A stretch of DNA of 64,000 nucleotides, from assembly GCF_900115735.1 (NCBI RefSeq), contig NZ_FOXO01000005.1:116892-180891 (forward strand), in the 5' to 3' direction. The notes under the pieces are model-generated. The model made no database searches. It had not been told where the DNA came from and saw only the letters and a program-made list of their open reading frames with translations. How positions within the stretch are numbered: the stretch's first letter is position 1; the number at the start of each line of letters is the position of its first letter. This document shows positions 10,860 through 19,476 of this stretch, one piece after another. The position numbers and the translations under genes are program-made. This DNA is from Butyrivibrio proteoclasticus (GTDB lineage Bacteria; Bacillota; Clostridia; Lachnospirales; Lachnospiraceae).

Positions 10860-11455
10860 TTTATGTATGGTTTAATTGGAAAACGTAGATGCTCCAGTTG
10901 ATTTTTTAATTTTTCTTTTGTCAGAGGTTTTATTACATAACCACTGCAGAATAGATTCAGAGCATCCAAAGCATATTCGGAATGCTCTGTTATGAATATT
11001 ATGTTTACTTCAGGATATAAAGAAGTGAGTTTTTGGGCAAGTATAAGTCCATTTGATGCCAAAAGCTCTATATCTAAAAATGCAATACAGATATTATGCT
11101 CTTTTGCATAGTCATAAGCTTCCATAGAATCGGTAAAGCCTATTACCGGAATTTCCTTAATTGCTTGCTTTACTATATCAACGTATATGTCAAGCGTAGC
11201 CTTTTCTTCTTCAATAATTATGATTTTGAGGGAATCGGAAGTGTTCTCAATTGGATCTACAAGGTCGTTAAAATCAAAATGGAGAATATCTGCTATTTTC
11301 TTTAGAGTTTTTATGTCAGGCTTTCTGTGTCCACTTTCCCAGTATCCAATACATCTTCGGCTGACAAATAACAGTTCTGCGAGTTCACTTTGTTTAAGAC
11401 CTCTTTTTTGCCGAAGTTCTTTTAACTGTAAACCAAGACGTCTGTAATCATCCAT
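10856..11455 (-). CDS. XRE helix-turn-helix / response-regulator receiver fusion
   Basis: A 199-residue regulator with the reverse of the usual domain order. Residues 5-62 form a Cro/C1-type HTH (KQSELAELLFVSRRCIGYWE). Residues 77-190 form a CheY-like receiver with candidate phospho-acceptor Asp128 (AFLDIELLASNG), Thr156 and Lys176 (VIKPLT). An EEE patch at 82-84 could supply the metal-binding acids. No histidine kinase gene is adjacent, so the partner is unknown. It is convergent with the giant surface-protein gene. The DNA-binding and phospho-switch roles are inferred from the domains; the targets are not visible. Confidence 0.85.
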   Translation of the reverse strand: MDDYRRLGLQLKELRQKRGLKQSELAELLFVSRRCIGYWESGHRKPDIKTLKKIADILHFDFNDLVDPIENTSDSLKIIIIEEEKATLDIYVDIVKQAIKEIPVIGFTDSMEAYDYAKEHNICIAFLDIELLASNGLILAQKLTSLYPEVNIIFITEHSEYALDALNLFCSGYVIKPLTKEKLKNQLEHLRFPIKPYIN

Positions 11456-11724
11456 TGAATTTCACATCCCTTTTATGACAACAAATAGTTGTAATAACGT
11501 TCATGTTGCAAAACAATTATACCACAGGAAAGGCAAATTGACGTTATTTTCTTGATTCCGGAGGTTAATTGACCTTTTTATAGATTCAGATATGCGCCAA
11601 TGTCTTCTTCCTTCATCATAGTCTTGTTCTCTTTTTTTCGAAAGTGTATATTATGTATGTGTACGATGTCTTTGGGGGAAGGCTCTGTATATGATAAGTT
11701 CTTGTTGTTGGGAGTAAGAAGTGT

Positions 11725-13302
11725 ATGAAAAGTAATTATGGGGATCATGGCCGTCATCGCAGGAAAAGATATCCTGGTGGAATGACCGTAAAAATCGTTA
11801 TTGCAGCGGTAGTAATCTGTATCTGTGCTGCAATTTTCCTGGTTAGATCATTTGTGAAAAGAAATGCTGATAATGAAGCATCTAAGCAAGTCTCCGTTTT
11901 GGAGCTGGAAGAAATAGAGGAGCCCATACCAGAGGAGGAGCCTGTGGTTGCAGCATCTATTGAAGCCTCAGTAAATGAAGAGCAGCCGGGAGAAGCGGCA
12001 GTTGAAGCTTCGTCTGAAGAAGAGGAATTAGATATTCAGATGGGAGCCGGGGCAGAGACCGGAGAAGATATTGATGTAGCAGATCTGGTGAGTGCCAGCA
12101 ATGTTGGAGAGAATTCATCTATCACTTATGGTATTGATGTATCAAGGTTTCAAGGCACCATCGACTGGGCACAGGTTGCAGCCAGTGGTATTGACTTTGC
12201 AATGATAAGAGTCGGATATAGGGATTCTTCTACAGGTGAGCTCAAGGCAGATTCCAATGCCAGATTTAACATGCAGGAAGCAGAAAAAAATGGCATCAAG
12301 ATTGGAGCATACTTTTTTTCCACAGCAGTAAATAAAGATGAGGCGGTGGCTGAGGCAAACTGGGTAAAAGACTACATTGCACAGTATCCGATCACCTACC
12401 CGGTAGGATATAACTGTGAAGGCTTTGATAAGGAAAGCAGCAGGCAGTACAGCCTTACTAAAGATGAAAGAAGCAGTATTGCTGAAGCATTTCTTGATCA
12501 GATCTATAAAGCCGGATATACGCCTATTTTTTACGCATCAATGGGAGAGCTGGCCGGAGACGTTCAGTGGAATACTTCACAGATAGAGAAATCATACAAA
12601 ATATGGATGGCATGGTATAACCAAAACACGTCGAATATTGCGAATGGGCCTGCTTATGATGGACAGTGCGCTATGTGGCAGTACACTAATCAGGGAACTG
12701 TTGCAGGAATAAGTAAAAAAGTCGATGTAGACGTGGCCTATTTTGGATATAACGGTACGGAAACAGCCAAAGATACTTCAGAAAGGGTAACTGCCACAGC
12801 AGATGTGGAAGCCCTTATGAGTTTTGACACTGTTGATGAGACAGTTACTGCAAAAAACAGCACAAATCTCAGGGATAAGCCAAGTCAGGGCGATGATAGT
12901 AAGGTGGTTGTAACATTGCAAAATGGTCAGACAGCCCAAAGAACGGGCATCAGCTCCAGTGGCTGGTCCAGAGTGGTGCTTGAAGGAAGCACTTACTATG
13001 CAGTATCAAGCTTTTTGACTACGGATCTTACTGCTCCGAAGCAGGAAACAGAACAGCCTGTTACTACTTCCGGCTTCAAGACTCAATTTGCTGATTGCAA
13101 TGAAACAGTAACAGCCAAGGATATTGTGAACCTAAGGTCAAAGCCCAGTGTCACTGACGAGGACTCAACAGTAGCTGCAACACTATCTTCCGGAGACACT
13201 GCAACCAGAACAGGTATAAATACTGATTATGGTTGGTCCAGAGTGGAATATAATGGCCAGACCTTATATTGCGTAAGCAGTTACTTAAGAGTTGTGGAGT
13301 AA
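11725..13302 (+). CDS. GH25 lysozyme with membrane anchor and two SH3b domains
   Basis: A 525-residue cell-wall hydrolase. A basic N-terminus and one membrane helix (about residues 21-41) are followed by a Glu/Ala-rich stalk (50-125). The GH25 domain (about 133-345) begins YGIDVSRFQG with Asp138. Two bacterial SH3 repeats follow (about 368-430 and 455-525), each with NLR.KPS and GWSRV motifs, likely for peptidoglycan binding. GH25 muramidases normally carry a D-x-E motif; here it reads N230-C231-E232, keeping the Glu but not the first Asp. The family cleaves the MurNAc-GlcNAc bond. Activity is therefore likely but not certain. The gene is monocistronic as far as can be seen. Confidence 0.9.
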   Translation: MKSNYGDHGRHRRKRYPGGMTVKIVIAAVVICICAAIFLVRSFVKRNADNEASKQVSVLELEEIEEPIPEEEPVVAASIEASVNEEQPGEAAVEASSEEEELDIQMGAGAETGEDIDVADLVSASNVGENSSITYGIDVSRFQGTIDWAQVAASGIDFAMIRVGYRDSSTGELKADSNARFNMQEAEKNGIKIGAYFFSTAVNKDEAVAEANWVKDYIAQYPITYPVGYNCEGFDKESSRQYSLTKDERSSIAEAFLDQIYKAGYTPIFYASMGELAGDVQWNTSQIEKSYKIWMAWYNQNTSNIANGPAYDGQCAMWQYTNQGTVAGISKKVDVDVAYFGYNGTETAKDTSERVTATADVEALMSFDTVDETVTAKNSTNLRDKPSQGDDSKVVVTLQNGQTAQRTGISSSGWSRVVLEGSTYYAVSSFLTTDLTAPKQETEQPVTTSGFKTQFADCNETVTAKDIVNLRSKPSVTDEDSTVAATLSSGDTATRTGINTDYGWSRVEYNGQTLYCVSSYLRVVE

Positions 13303-13420
13303 TGAATCTGCCCGAACCGTTTTCATGGCACCAATGTATTTTATTTAATTGAAAAAATGACTATAATTAGTATATAGACTGTTTGTAAATGTTTTTCAGC
13401 GGATATATCAGGAGATTTTT

Positions 13421-13666
13421 ATGAGATCAGAAGCAGATATCATGAAAAGGATAAAAAAGATTCTTTTTAAGAGGAAAATGCAGAGGATTCTAAGGAGAGT
13501 CAAGAAGCATGCGGGTGTTATCTTGCTGTTCTTTTTGCCATTTATAGCTCTCTGTATTATTCATCATCTTAAGAAAAAAGCAAAAAAGAGAATAAAGAAA
13601 GCAGTAAGGGCTAAAATCCGAGAGGACTTTGATAATAGATTCCATAAGGATGAGCCTGAAGAGTAA
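13421..13666 (+). CDS. Small highly basic single-pass membrane protein
   Basis: An 81-residue protein of unknown function. An AGGAG site lies 7 bases before the ATG. The sequence has a Lys/Arg-rich N-terminus, one hydrophobic helix (GVILLFFLPFIALCII, about residues 32-47) and a long run of Lys/Arg on the other side, ending in an acidic tail. It lies 118 bases after the lysozyme gene and may be co-transcribed. I recognise no family. A second in-frame ATG at residue 8 is possible as the start. Confidence 0.6.
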   Translation: MRSEADIMKRIKKILFKRKMQRILRRVKKHAGVILLFFLPFIALCIIHHLKKKAKKRIKKAVRAKIREDFDNRFHKDEPEE

Positions 13667-13693
13667 AGGTTTAAATATATGTATCTTGAGGAG

Positions 13694-14350
13694 TCAGTGA
13701 TCCAGCAGTTTGAAATGACTCTTTCTATACTCAATCAGCCCTTCATCCTTCATATGAGAGAGCTCTTTTGACATGTTGGTTCTCTCAAGATTAAGGTAGT
13801 CTGCGAGTTGTTGCCTGTTGAAGGGAATATCAAATTCTCTGGAGCCGGTCTGGAGTGCAGTGGCATTTAGATAGGATAAAAGGCGTCCACGGCAGCTTTT
13901 GGAAGATGTGTGGAAACTACGTCCGGAGAGAATAAGATTTTTTTGCGATGAAATAATAAGTATATTTTTGAGGAGCTTTTCCTTCCAGGGAGAGCTCTTT
14001 TTGCTGTCATCAAGAAGGTTTCTGATACTACAAAAGAGAATAGTACATTCTTCGTTTGCCCTGACATCAACAAGAAGAACCTCGCCAAGAAGAGCGTAGG
14101 TTTCGGCGAAGTACTGATTTTTTCCAACATGGCTTAAGACGGTACAGTTGCCCCAAACATCGTTGCTTTCAATGGTTACGCTGCCTGAAAGTACCATGCC
14201 AATCATGGAAGTCTGTTCTCCGGCGTGGAGAATAATATCATCTTTTTCAAATGTTTTTTCATGGGCGTCAAGAGCTGTAAGGCATGATTCCAGCTCTTTT
14301 GCCGTCATTCCAATGAAAAGTCTGCTTTTTTCTATATCTTTTATTTCCAT
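13694..14350 (-). CDS. Crp/Fnr family transcriptional regulator
   Basis: A 218-residue protein with an N-terminal cyclic-nucleotide-binding-like beta-barrel (about 10-125; AGEQTSMIGMVLSGSVTIES) and a C-terminal winged HTH (about 150-215; FNRQQLADYLNLERTNMSKELSHM). No Cys cluster typical of oxygen-sensing Fnr is seen. In many Clostridia a regulator of this kind sits divergently from a ferredoxin and hydroxylamine reductase gene. Here only a ferredoxin-like remnant (14462-14590) lies across the divergent gap, so its usual target may have been lost. Confidence 0.9.
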   Translation of the reverse strand: MEIKDIEKSRLFIGMTAKELESCLTALDAHEKTFEKDDIILHAGEQTSMIGMVLSGSVTIESNDVWGNCTVLSHVGKNQYFAETYALLGEVLLVDVRANEECTILFCSIRNLLDDSKKSSPWKEKLLKNILIISSQKNLILSGRSFHTSSKSCRGRLLSYLNATALQTGSREFDIPFNRQQLADYLNLERTNMSKELSHMKDEGLIEYRKSHFKLLDH

Positions 14351-14461
14351 TTTTGCTCCTGTAGTAGGTGCTCAGAGTCATAATTCTAATAAATATATCA
14401 AAATGTGGTTTAGGCAACAAACTTAGTAAAAATAGTATATTATACTGACACAATCAAAACA

Positions 14462-14590
14462 AGGATTGAAGAGAGGCAAAAGAAGGTCAGAAAGATAATA
14501 AAGATTGATAAAGAAAAGTGCAAGTGCCTGCCGGGCTGCCCTATGGGAGCAATTTCCCTTGAAGCAAAGGACAATAGTATGTTAGACTGA
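14462..14590 (+). pseudogene. Internally deleted 4Fe-4S ferredoxin remnant
   Basis: The frame 14462-14590 reads RKIIKIDKEKC and then directly KCLPGCPMGAISLEAKDN before TGA. The first part matches the N-terminus of clostridial ferredoxins found next to Crp/Fnr and hydroxylamine reductase genes. The second matches the end of the second cluster region (DCLP.CP.GAIS). The roughly 40 residues that should lie between them are missing and no start codon is evident. This is a dead gene whose position fits the adjacent regulator. Confidence 0.6.
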
Positions 14591-14668
14591 ATTAATAACT
14601 TATGAAGAAAGGGGCACATGAATGACCTGGAAAACAATAAACATTCATATGATGAAAGGTGATGTTTT

Positions 14669-14791
14669 AGCTGTTTACGGGGATAGTGCGCTCTTTTTTA
14701 GGTAAACAGCTGCGATTTTATCGTTGAAGTTATATTAAAGAGACATTATCTCCTTACTCTTTTAAAACACTAAAGATTAAGGAGATTTTTT
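14669..14791 (+). promoter_or_regulatory. Structured 5' leader with hairpin sequestering the RBS of the MFS gene
   Basis: Two hairpins precede the exporter gene. The first pairs AGCTGTTTAC (14669-14678) with GTAAACAGCT (14702-14711). The second pairs ATCTCCTTA (14748-14756) with TAAGGAGAT (14778-14786). The 3' arm of the second contains the ribosome binding site and runs directly into T6 before the ATG at 14795. The hairpin could therefore block translation, terminate transcription, or both. I recognise no known riboswitch or Rfam class. Regulation is inferred from structure. Confidence 0.5.
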
Positions 14792-14794
14792 ATT

Positions 14795-15883
14795 ATGGAA
14801 AAGAAAATTGCAAGAAATCAGATTAAAAAGATACTTAGTATAGATGCTGTTTCAGGATTTGCCATAGGAGGAGCAGCGTGGGTGGCTCTATTGGCTGCAA
14901 GGGGCTTTAGTACAGTAGAGATTGGGCTATTAGAGAGTATATTTCATATTACAAGCGTGACTTTTGAGATCCCATCAGGAGTTATCGCAGATGTGTTTGG
15001 GCGCCGCAAGACGATGATTGCCAGCAGAGTTATGGTGATAATATCATCTCTATTGATGATTATTTCCCGTAATTTCTTTACAGTTGCTATAGCTATTTCG
15101 GCAAGTGCTCTTAGCTATAACCTGGCATCAGGAACGAGAGAGGCACTTGCCTATGATACGCTCAAAGAGGCAGGGCTTGAAAAAGAGTATGACAGGTTTG
15201 CTTCAAATGATCTTATGATCTATCAGATATTCAGCTCAGTAGGAACATTGCTGGCGGGAGTGGCGCTGGTGCTTGGATATAGGAAAGCTAATGCAGTTGA
15301 CGCAGTGATCGGGGCTATTACCGTGATAATCGCCTTTACACTTACAGAAGTGCACACTAAACTTCACGATGTCACCTCTGTTTCGGAGCGATTCAAAGAA
15401 ACGATCCAGAGCAGCACGTCTTTTATAAAGGAGAGTAGAAAGGCCAGGCTTATTATTCTGTTTAATGGCTTGGTTGGTGCGGTTGATGTACTTGTATTGT
15501 TCTTTTTGCAGGCTAAACTTCCGGCTGTTGGACTAAATAAACTGTGGCTTGGACCAGCTCTTTTTGCTATGGGAATAGGCGCAGCTGCAGGAGCCAAGGC
15601 AACGGAGTATTTTAATGAAAAGAACTACCGCAGGATCGGCGTTTTGTGCGCGGTAGGAGTATCATTGTCTTTCGCATCAGTGTTTACGGGGAACTATTAC
15701 CTGATGATATTGGGAGGCGTTATCGGTGCGTTTTCAGATAATTTCCTTCAGGTCAGGACCGATATTTTTCTGAACAGCATGATACCTTCAGAACAAAGAG
15801 CAACTCTTATGTCAGTCAATTCTTTTGCATTTTCGATAATTATGATCATATTATCACCAGTATTCGGGCTGTTGTTTTCATGA
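14795..15883 (+). CDS. MFS transporter (drug/macrolide-efflux-like)
   Basis: A 362-residue multi-pass membrane protein with about ten hydrophobic segments. A major-facilitator motif A variant follows helix 2 (IPSGVIADVFGRRKT). It resembles the short DHA3-like efflux carriers of Firmicutes, slightly shorter than the usual 400 residues. Start ATG 14795 is preceded by AAGGAG inside the leader hairpin. A drug or metabolite export role is the family expectation; the substrate cannot be read from sequence. The structured leader suggests inducible expression. Confidence 0.85.
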   Translation: MEKKIARNQIKKILSIDAVSGFAIGGAAWVALLAARGFSTVEIGLLESIFHITSVTFEIPSGVIADVFGRRKTMIASRVMVIISSLLMIISRNFFTVAIAISASALSYNLASGTREALAYDTLKEAGLEKEYDRFASNDLMIYQIFSSVGTLLAGVALVLGYRKANAVDAVIGAITVIIAFTLTEVHTKLHDVTSVSERFKETIQSSTSFIKESRKARLIILFNGLVGAVDVLVLFFLQAKLPAVGLNKLWLGPALFAMGIGAAAGAKATEYFNEKNYRRIGVLCAVGVSLSFASVFTGNYYLMILGGVIGAFSDNFLQVRTDIFLNSMIPSEQRATLMSVNSFAFSIIMIILSPVFGLLFS

Positions 15884-16024
15884 TTTCCAGAAAGAAATAA
15901 GAACTGAGATATAGCAATATGCTACATACAGTTCACAAGGAATGGTTAGTTGAGGACCCTTTTGTAGTCTATACTTTTAGAAAAGCTTTACTAATACTAC
16001 TTAAGGAGACGACAGAACACCATT

Positions 16025-17260
16025 ATGAAAAAGAGATCAATACTGGCAATTGCTTTAACTGCGGCACTGTTAACAGGCTGCGCAGGGGCACAGAATACAG
16101 CAGTAGAACAATCTCAAAACGCTTCTGTAGAGAACTCAACATCTGAAAGCGTTTCGGAGATGACTGCTGAAGAAATCACAGAATCATCCGATGATGTACC
16201 GCTTAAAGATTTATGCGCTGACAATTTTATGTTGGGAGTTGGAATAAACGGAAGTACCTTGGAAAATCAGACGCTAAATCTTCCTGAGTACATGGAACTA
16301 TCAAAGAAACATTTTAATAGCTGCACTATGACAAATTTGATGAAGAGTGGTTACATTCTTGATCAGTGGGGATCAATTGAAAACCTTGAAAAAGGTGATG
16401 AAAGCCCTGCTCTTTTCTTTGGCTCAATTGATCCGACACTTGAGTGGTGTAAGGAAAATGGAATAAAAATGCGAGGACATACCCTGGTTTGGCACACCCA
16501 GGCTCCTAATTGGTTCTTTAGAGAGGGTTATAAGGATGATGGGGAGTACGTGGACAAAGAAACAATGCTGGCGCGTATGGAGAGCTATATTAAGCAGCTT
16601 ATGACTCATGTTCAGGAAAACTATCCGGGCGTCATCTATTGCTGGGATGTGGTGAACGAGGCTGTGGAGCCTGACAGCTATGATCCTGAGAGCTTTTTTA
16701 TGTGCAGAACTAAGTGCGGGGAGGATCCAAATCCATGGTATGAGACCATTGGTCCTGATTATGTAGAGGCCGCATTCACATATGCAAGGAAGTATGCTGA
16801 TAGCGATGTTAAGCTTTTTTATAATGATTACAACACTTATCAGCCGGTCAAGACTAAGGCTATTTATGATCTGTGCGCATCATTAAAGGAAAAAGGACTT
16901 ATTGACGGAATAGGAATGCAGGGCTATTGGGGACTTGATTATCCTTCAGATCAGATGATCGAGACTGCAATTCGCAAATTTGCTGAGCTTGATCTGGAAA
17001 TTCACGTAACTGAATTGTCCATAGGCGTTGATGAAGAAACCCCTGAGCAATTTGATAAACAGGGTAAAAGATATGGAGATATTTTCAAACTCTTAAAGTC
17101 ACTTGATAGTGATAATGACGGGCCTGCAAAGATTACAAGTGTTACGTTATTTGGCCTTATTGACCATTATAGAGAAGGAGATACCACTAATACACGTATC
17201 TTCTATAGTGATTACAAACCGAAGCCTGCATTTTATGATATTCAAGAAGCATTAAAATAA
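16025..17260 (+). CDS. GH10 endo-1,4-beta-xylanase lipoprotein
   Basis: A 411-residue secreted xylanase. A type II signal peptide ends in LLTGCA with lipobox Cys19, followed by a Ser/Glu-rich linker (20-58). The GH10 TIM barrel runs from about 60 to 410. It carries the substrate-binding GHTLVWH motif (His152), the acid/base Glu212 in WDVVNEA and the nucleophile Glu330 in EIHVTELSIG. It hydrolyses xylan backbones outside the cell while tethered to the membrane. It is transcribed alone and followed by a strong terminator. Its products could feed the arabinoxylan-related operon at 31-39 kb; that link is inferred. Confidence 0.95.
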   Translation: MKKRSILAIALTAALLTGCAGAQNTAVEQSQNASVENSTSESVSEMTAEEITESSDDVPLKDLCADNFMLGVGINGSTLENQTLNLPEYMELSKKHFNSCTMTNLMKSGYILDQWGSIENLEKGDESPALFFGSIDPTLEWCKENGIKMRGHTLVWHTQAPNWFFREGYKDDGEYVDKETMLARMESYIKQLMTHVQENYPGVIYCWDVVNEAVEPDSYDPESFFMCRTKCGEDPNPWYETIGPDYVEAAFTYARKYADSDVKLFYNDYNTYQPVKTKAIYDLCASLKEKGLIDGIGMQGYWGLDYPSDQMIETAIRKFAELDLEIHVTELSIGVDEETPEQFDKQGKRYGDIFKLLKSLDSDNDGPAKITSVTLFGLIDHYREGDTTNTRIFYSDYKPKPAFYDIQEALK

Positions 17261-17268
17261 AAAGAAAG

Positions 17269-17310
17269 AGGATTCCTGCAAAGAGGATTTGCTTATGCAG
17301 GAATCCTTTT
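17269..17310 (+). terminator. Rho-independent terminator after xylanase
   Basis: A 12-bp perfect stem (17269-17280 with 17296-17307) is followed by TTTT, immediately downstream of the xylanase stop codon. Confidence 0.9.
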
Positions 17311-17312
17311 AT

Positions 17313-17440
17313 TATATCATAGGAAATTGCTTCCTATGATATAATAAATCGCTCCACTAAGGAAGCGCACTCGCGCGATTGGAAGATGTTGCATAAATGC
17401 AACCGCGCTCGGCGCGAGCATGTTGCAGGCAACATGCTTT
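17313..17440 (+). repeat. Dispersed multi-hairpin element, copy 1 (upstream of DUF819 gene)
   Basis: About 125 bp, nearly identical to the reverse complement of 52810-52936. It contains an AT-rich hairpin (17315-17343, arms ATATCATAGGAA / TTCCTATGATAT), a GTTGCAT/ATGCAAC hairpin, a GCGC-rich segment and a final hairpin GCATGTTG/CAACATGC followed by TTTCTT. The last hairpin differs in sequence from copy 2 but keeps pairing. In both copies the element lies upstream of a gene in the same orientation. Confidence 0.8.
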
Positions 17441-17487
17441 CTTAATGGCCCTCTAACCCATCCCTGTGGGTCACATTTTTTTAAAAA

Positions 17488-17508
17488 ATACCTTATGTAA
17501 GGTATAAT
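17488..17508 (+). promoter_or_regulatory. Candidate -10 box overlapped by operator palindrome, DUF819 gene
   Basis: TATAAT at 17503-17508 overlaps an inverted repeat ATACCTTA-TG-TAAGGTAT (17488-17505), about 40 bases before the DUF819 start. The geometry fits a repressor site over the -10 box. The -35 region is weak. A small ACCCA/TGGGT hairpin followed by a T run (17456-17480) lies just upstream. Confidence 0.5.
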
Positions 17509-17543
17509 GTGATTAATAGTAAAAAAAAGGGGGGAATATCGTC

Positions 17544-18755
17544 ATGAACACTTTAATAGCTCCAGATAATAATTGGGCACTTTTATCAATACTTTTTTTG
17601 TCCAGTTTTCTAGCAATTTACCTTGAGCAAACGTACAAATGGGCTGCCAAACTTACAGGTGCCATAATAACTTTGGGGATAGCTGTACTATTAACGAATT
17701 TTAGGGTAATACCAACCAGTGCTCCTGTTTTTGACGATATTGTATGGGGGTATGCAGTACCTTTAGCGATTCCATTGCTTCTTTTAGATGCCAATGTCAT
17801 GAAAATATGGCGAGAGACGGGGAAGCTTTTGTTGGTATTCCTTATTGGTGCGGCAGGGACATTTGTTGGCGCTCTTGTTGGAACAGCGCTTTTGTCAGAT
17901 CTGGTGGAAGGACTTCCTGGAGTTGCGGCAATGATGACTGGATCCTATATTGGTGGAGGCGTGAATTTTACTGCTATCGCGGATGCTTTTCACGTCAGTG
18001 GAGGTCTTATTTCGGCGACTACCGTGGCAGATAACCTGAACATGGCGGTTTACCTGATGATTCTTCTTGGCATTGCTTCCAACTCTTTTTTTAAAAAGCA
18101 TTACACCCATCCTCACATCGATAGAGTGGAAAATGCAGGAGTTGATAAGGCGGGTGAAACCCTTGCTGCAAGCTACTGGGAGCGTCACGATATCTCATTA
18201 AAAGACATAGCGGCTTCTATGGCATACGCTGCAGTAGTTGTCACTGTTTCAAAGCTTATTGCAGCTTTTTTTGCCGGAGTTATTCCGGATAACAATGGGC
18301 TATTAAAGATGCTGAATACTTTTTTCGGAAGTCAGTATGTTTGGATAACTAACGTTTCCATGGTGTTTGCTTCACTCTTCGAGGATAAGGCAAAAGAGAT
18401 GCACGGTGCCAAGGAGGTCGGGACCTGGCTTATCTATTTGTTCTACTTTGTTATAGGTGTACCTGCTTCTATTATCATGATCATTCAGAATGCTCCGCTT
18501 CTTTTTGTTTTCTGCTTCATTTTGGTAGTATTTAACATGCTTTTCTGCTTTGTTTTTGGCAAGCTTTTGCGGATAGATCTGGAGGACATCATCCTGGCTT
18601 CAAACGCTAATATCGGTGGGCCTACCACTGCAGCGGGAATGGCAATTTCTCTTGGCTGGACAAGGCTTGTTGGTCCTTGTATGCTTGTTGGAACTTTCGG
18701 CTATGTGATAGGTACATGGCTTGGTATAATCATTGGTTCAATTCTGGGAGCATAA
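17544..18755 (+). CDS. DUF819 family integral membrane protein
   Basis: A 403-residue protein with about ten membrane helices, recognised as DUF819 (YjcL-like). It has small-residue-rich loops (MTGSYIGGGVNFTAIADAF and ANIGGPTTAAGMA) repeated in the two halves, as in inverted-repeat carriers. The family is proposed to be transporters, but no substrate is established to my knowledge. RBS GGGG precedes the ATG. The VanX-like dipeptidase follows after one base, so the two are co-transcribed and may handle dipeptides or D-amino acids together; that is inference. Confidence 0.85.
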   Translation: MNTLIAPDNNWALLSILFLSSFLAIYLEQTYKWAAKLTGAIITLGIAVLLTNFRVIPTSAPVFDDIVWGYAVPLAIPLLLLDANVMKIWRETGKLLLVFLIGAAGTFVGALVGTALLSDLVEGLPGVAAMMTGSYIGGGVNFTAIADAFHVSGGLISATTVADNLNMAVYLMILLGIASNSFFKKHYTHPHIDRVENAGVDKAGETLAASYWERHDISLKDIAASMAYAAVVVTVSKLIAAFFAGVIPDNNGLLKMLNTFFGSQYVWITNVSMVFASLFEDKAKEMHGAKEVGTWLIYLFYFVIGVPASIIMIIQNAPLLFVFCFILVVFNMLFCFVFGKLLRIDLEDIILASNANIGGPTTAAGMAISLGWTRLVGPCMLVGTFGYVIGTWLGIIIGSILGA

Positions 18756-18756
18756 T

Positions 18757-19398
18757 ATGAAACAACAAAAGAATTGTATAGGCACTATGGATTCGTCGGG
18801 ATTTGTGGAAATTGCAGATGTAGTTCCCGATGTGATATTGGAAATACGGTACTATTCAACCTTCAATTTTATAGGAGACAGAATAGACGGATACCTTAAG
18901 CCAACAGTTTTTTTGACAAAAGAAGCTGCTGCAGCCCTTAAGCGTGCAAGCGATGAATTTGTCAAACAAGGATATCGCCTTAAGATTTATGATGCATATA
19001 GACCACAGATGGCAGTGGATCATTTCGTAAGATGGGCAAAAGACATAGAAGACCAGCGGATGAAAAAGGTCTTTTATCCGAAAGTTTCAAAGGACAAGCT
19101 TTTCGACCTTGGCTTTATCGCAGAGCACTCCGGCCACAGCAGAGGGAGCACGGTTGATCTGACTCTATTTGATATGGCTCGTGGATGTGATGTGGATATG
19201 GGTGGACCCTTTGACTATTTTGGTAATATCAGCCATTTTGAGAACGCCGACCTTACAGACGAACAGCGTGCCAATCGATGCCTATTGCGTGATGTTATGA
19301 CATACGCAGGCTTTATTCCCTACGAAAAAGAGTGGTGGCACTTTACTTTAGCGGATGAGCCCTATCCAGATACATATTTCGCCTTTCCGGTAGAATAG
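18757..19398 (+). CDS. D-Ala-D-Ala dipeptidase, VanX/DdpX type (peptidase M15D)
   Basis: A 213-residue zinc dipeptidase. I chose ATG 18757, one base after the preceding stop and 6 bases after GGGAG, over an upstream in-frame ATG. Zn ligands are visible in EHSGHSRGSTVDLTL (the H-x6-D pattern) and in EKEWWHF, with the catalytic Glu in the latter. The family cleaves D-Ala-D-Ala in vancomycin resistance or in cell-wall recycling. No vanHA genes or vanRS regulators are nearby. A recycling role with the upstream membrane protein is therefore more likely than resistance. Confidence 0.9.
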   Translation: MKQQKNCIGTMDSSGFVEIADVVPDVILEIRYYSTFNFIGDRIDGYLKPTVFLTKEAAAALKRASDEFVKQGYRLKIYDAYRPQMAVDHFVRWAKDIEDQRMKKVFYPKVSKDKLFDLGFIAEHSGHSRGSTVDLTLFDMARGCDVDMGGPFDYFGNISHFENADLTDEQRANRCLLRDVMTYAGFIPYEKEWWHFTLADEPYPDTYFAFPVE

Positions 19399-19476
19399 GA
19401 GAATCAAAACTTGAAATTATTGGAGTTATGGTGTATTATAAATTGCATACAATTGAATTGCGAATAGGAGGTAGTC

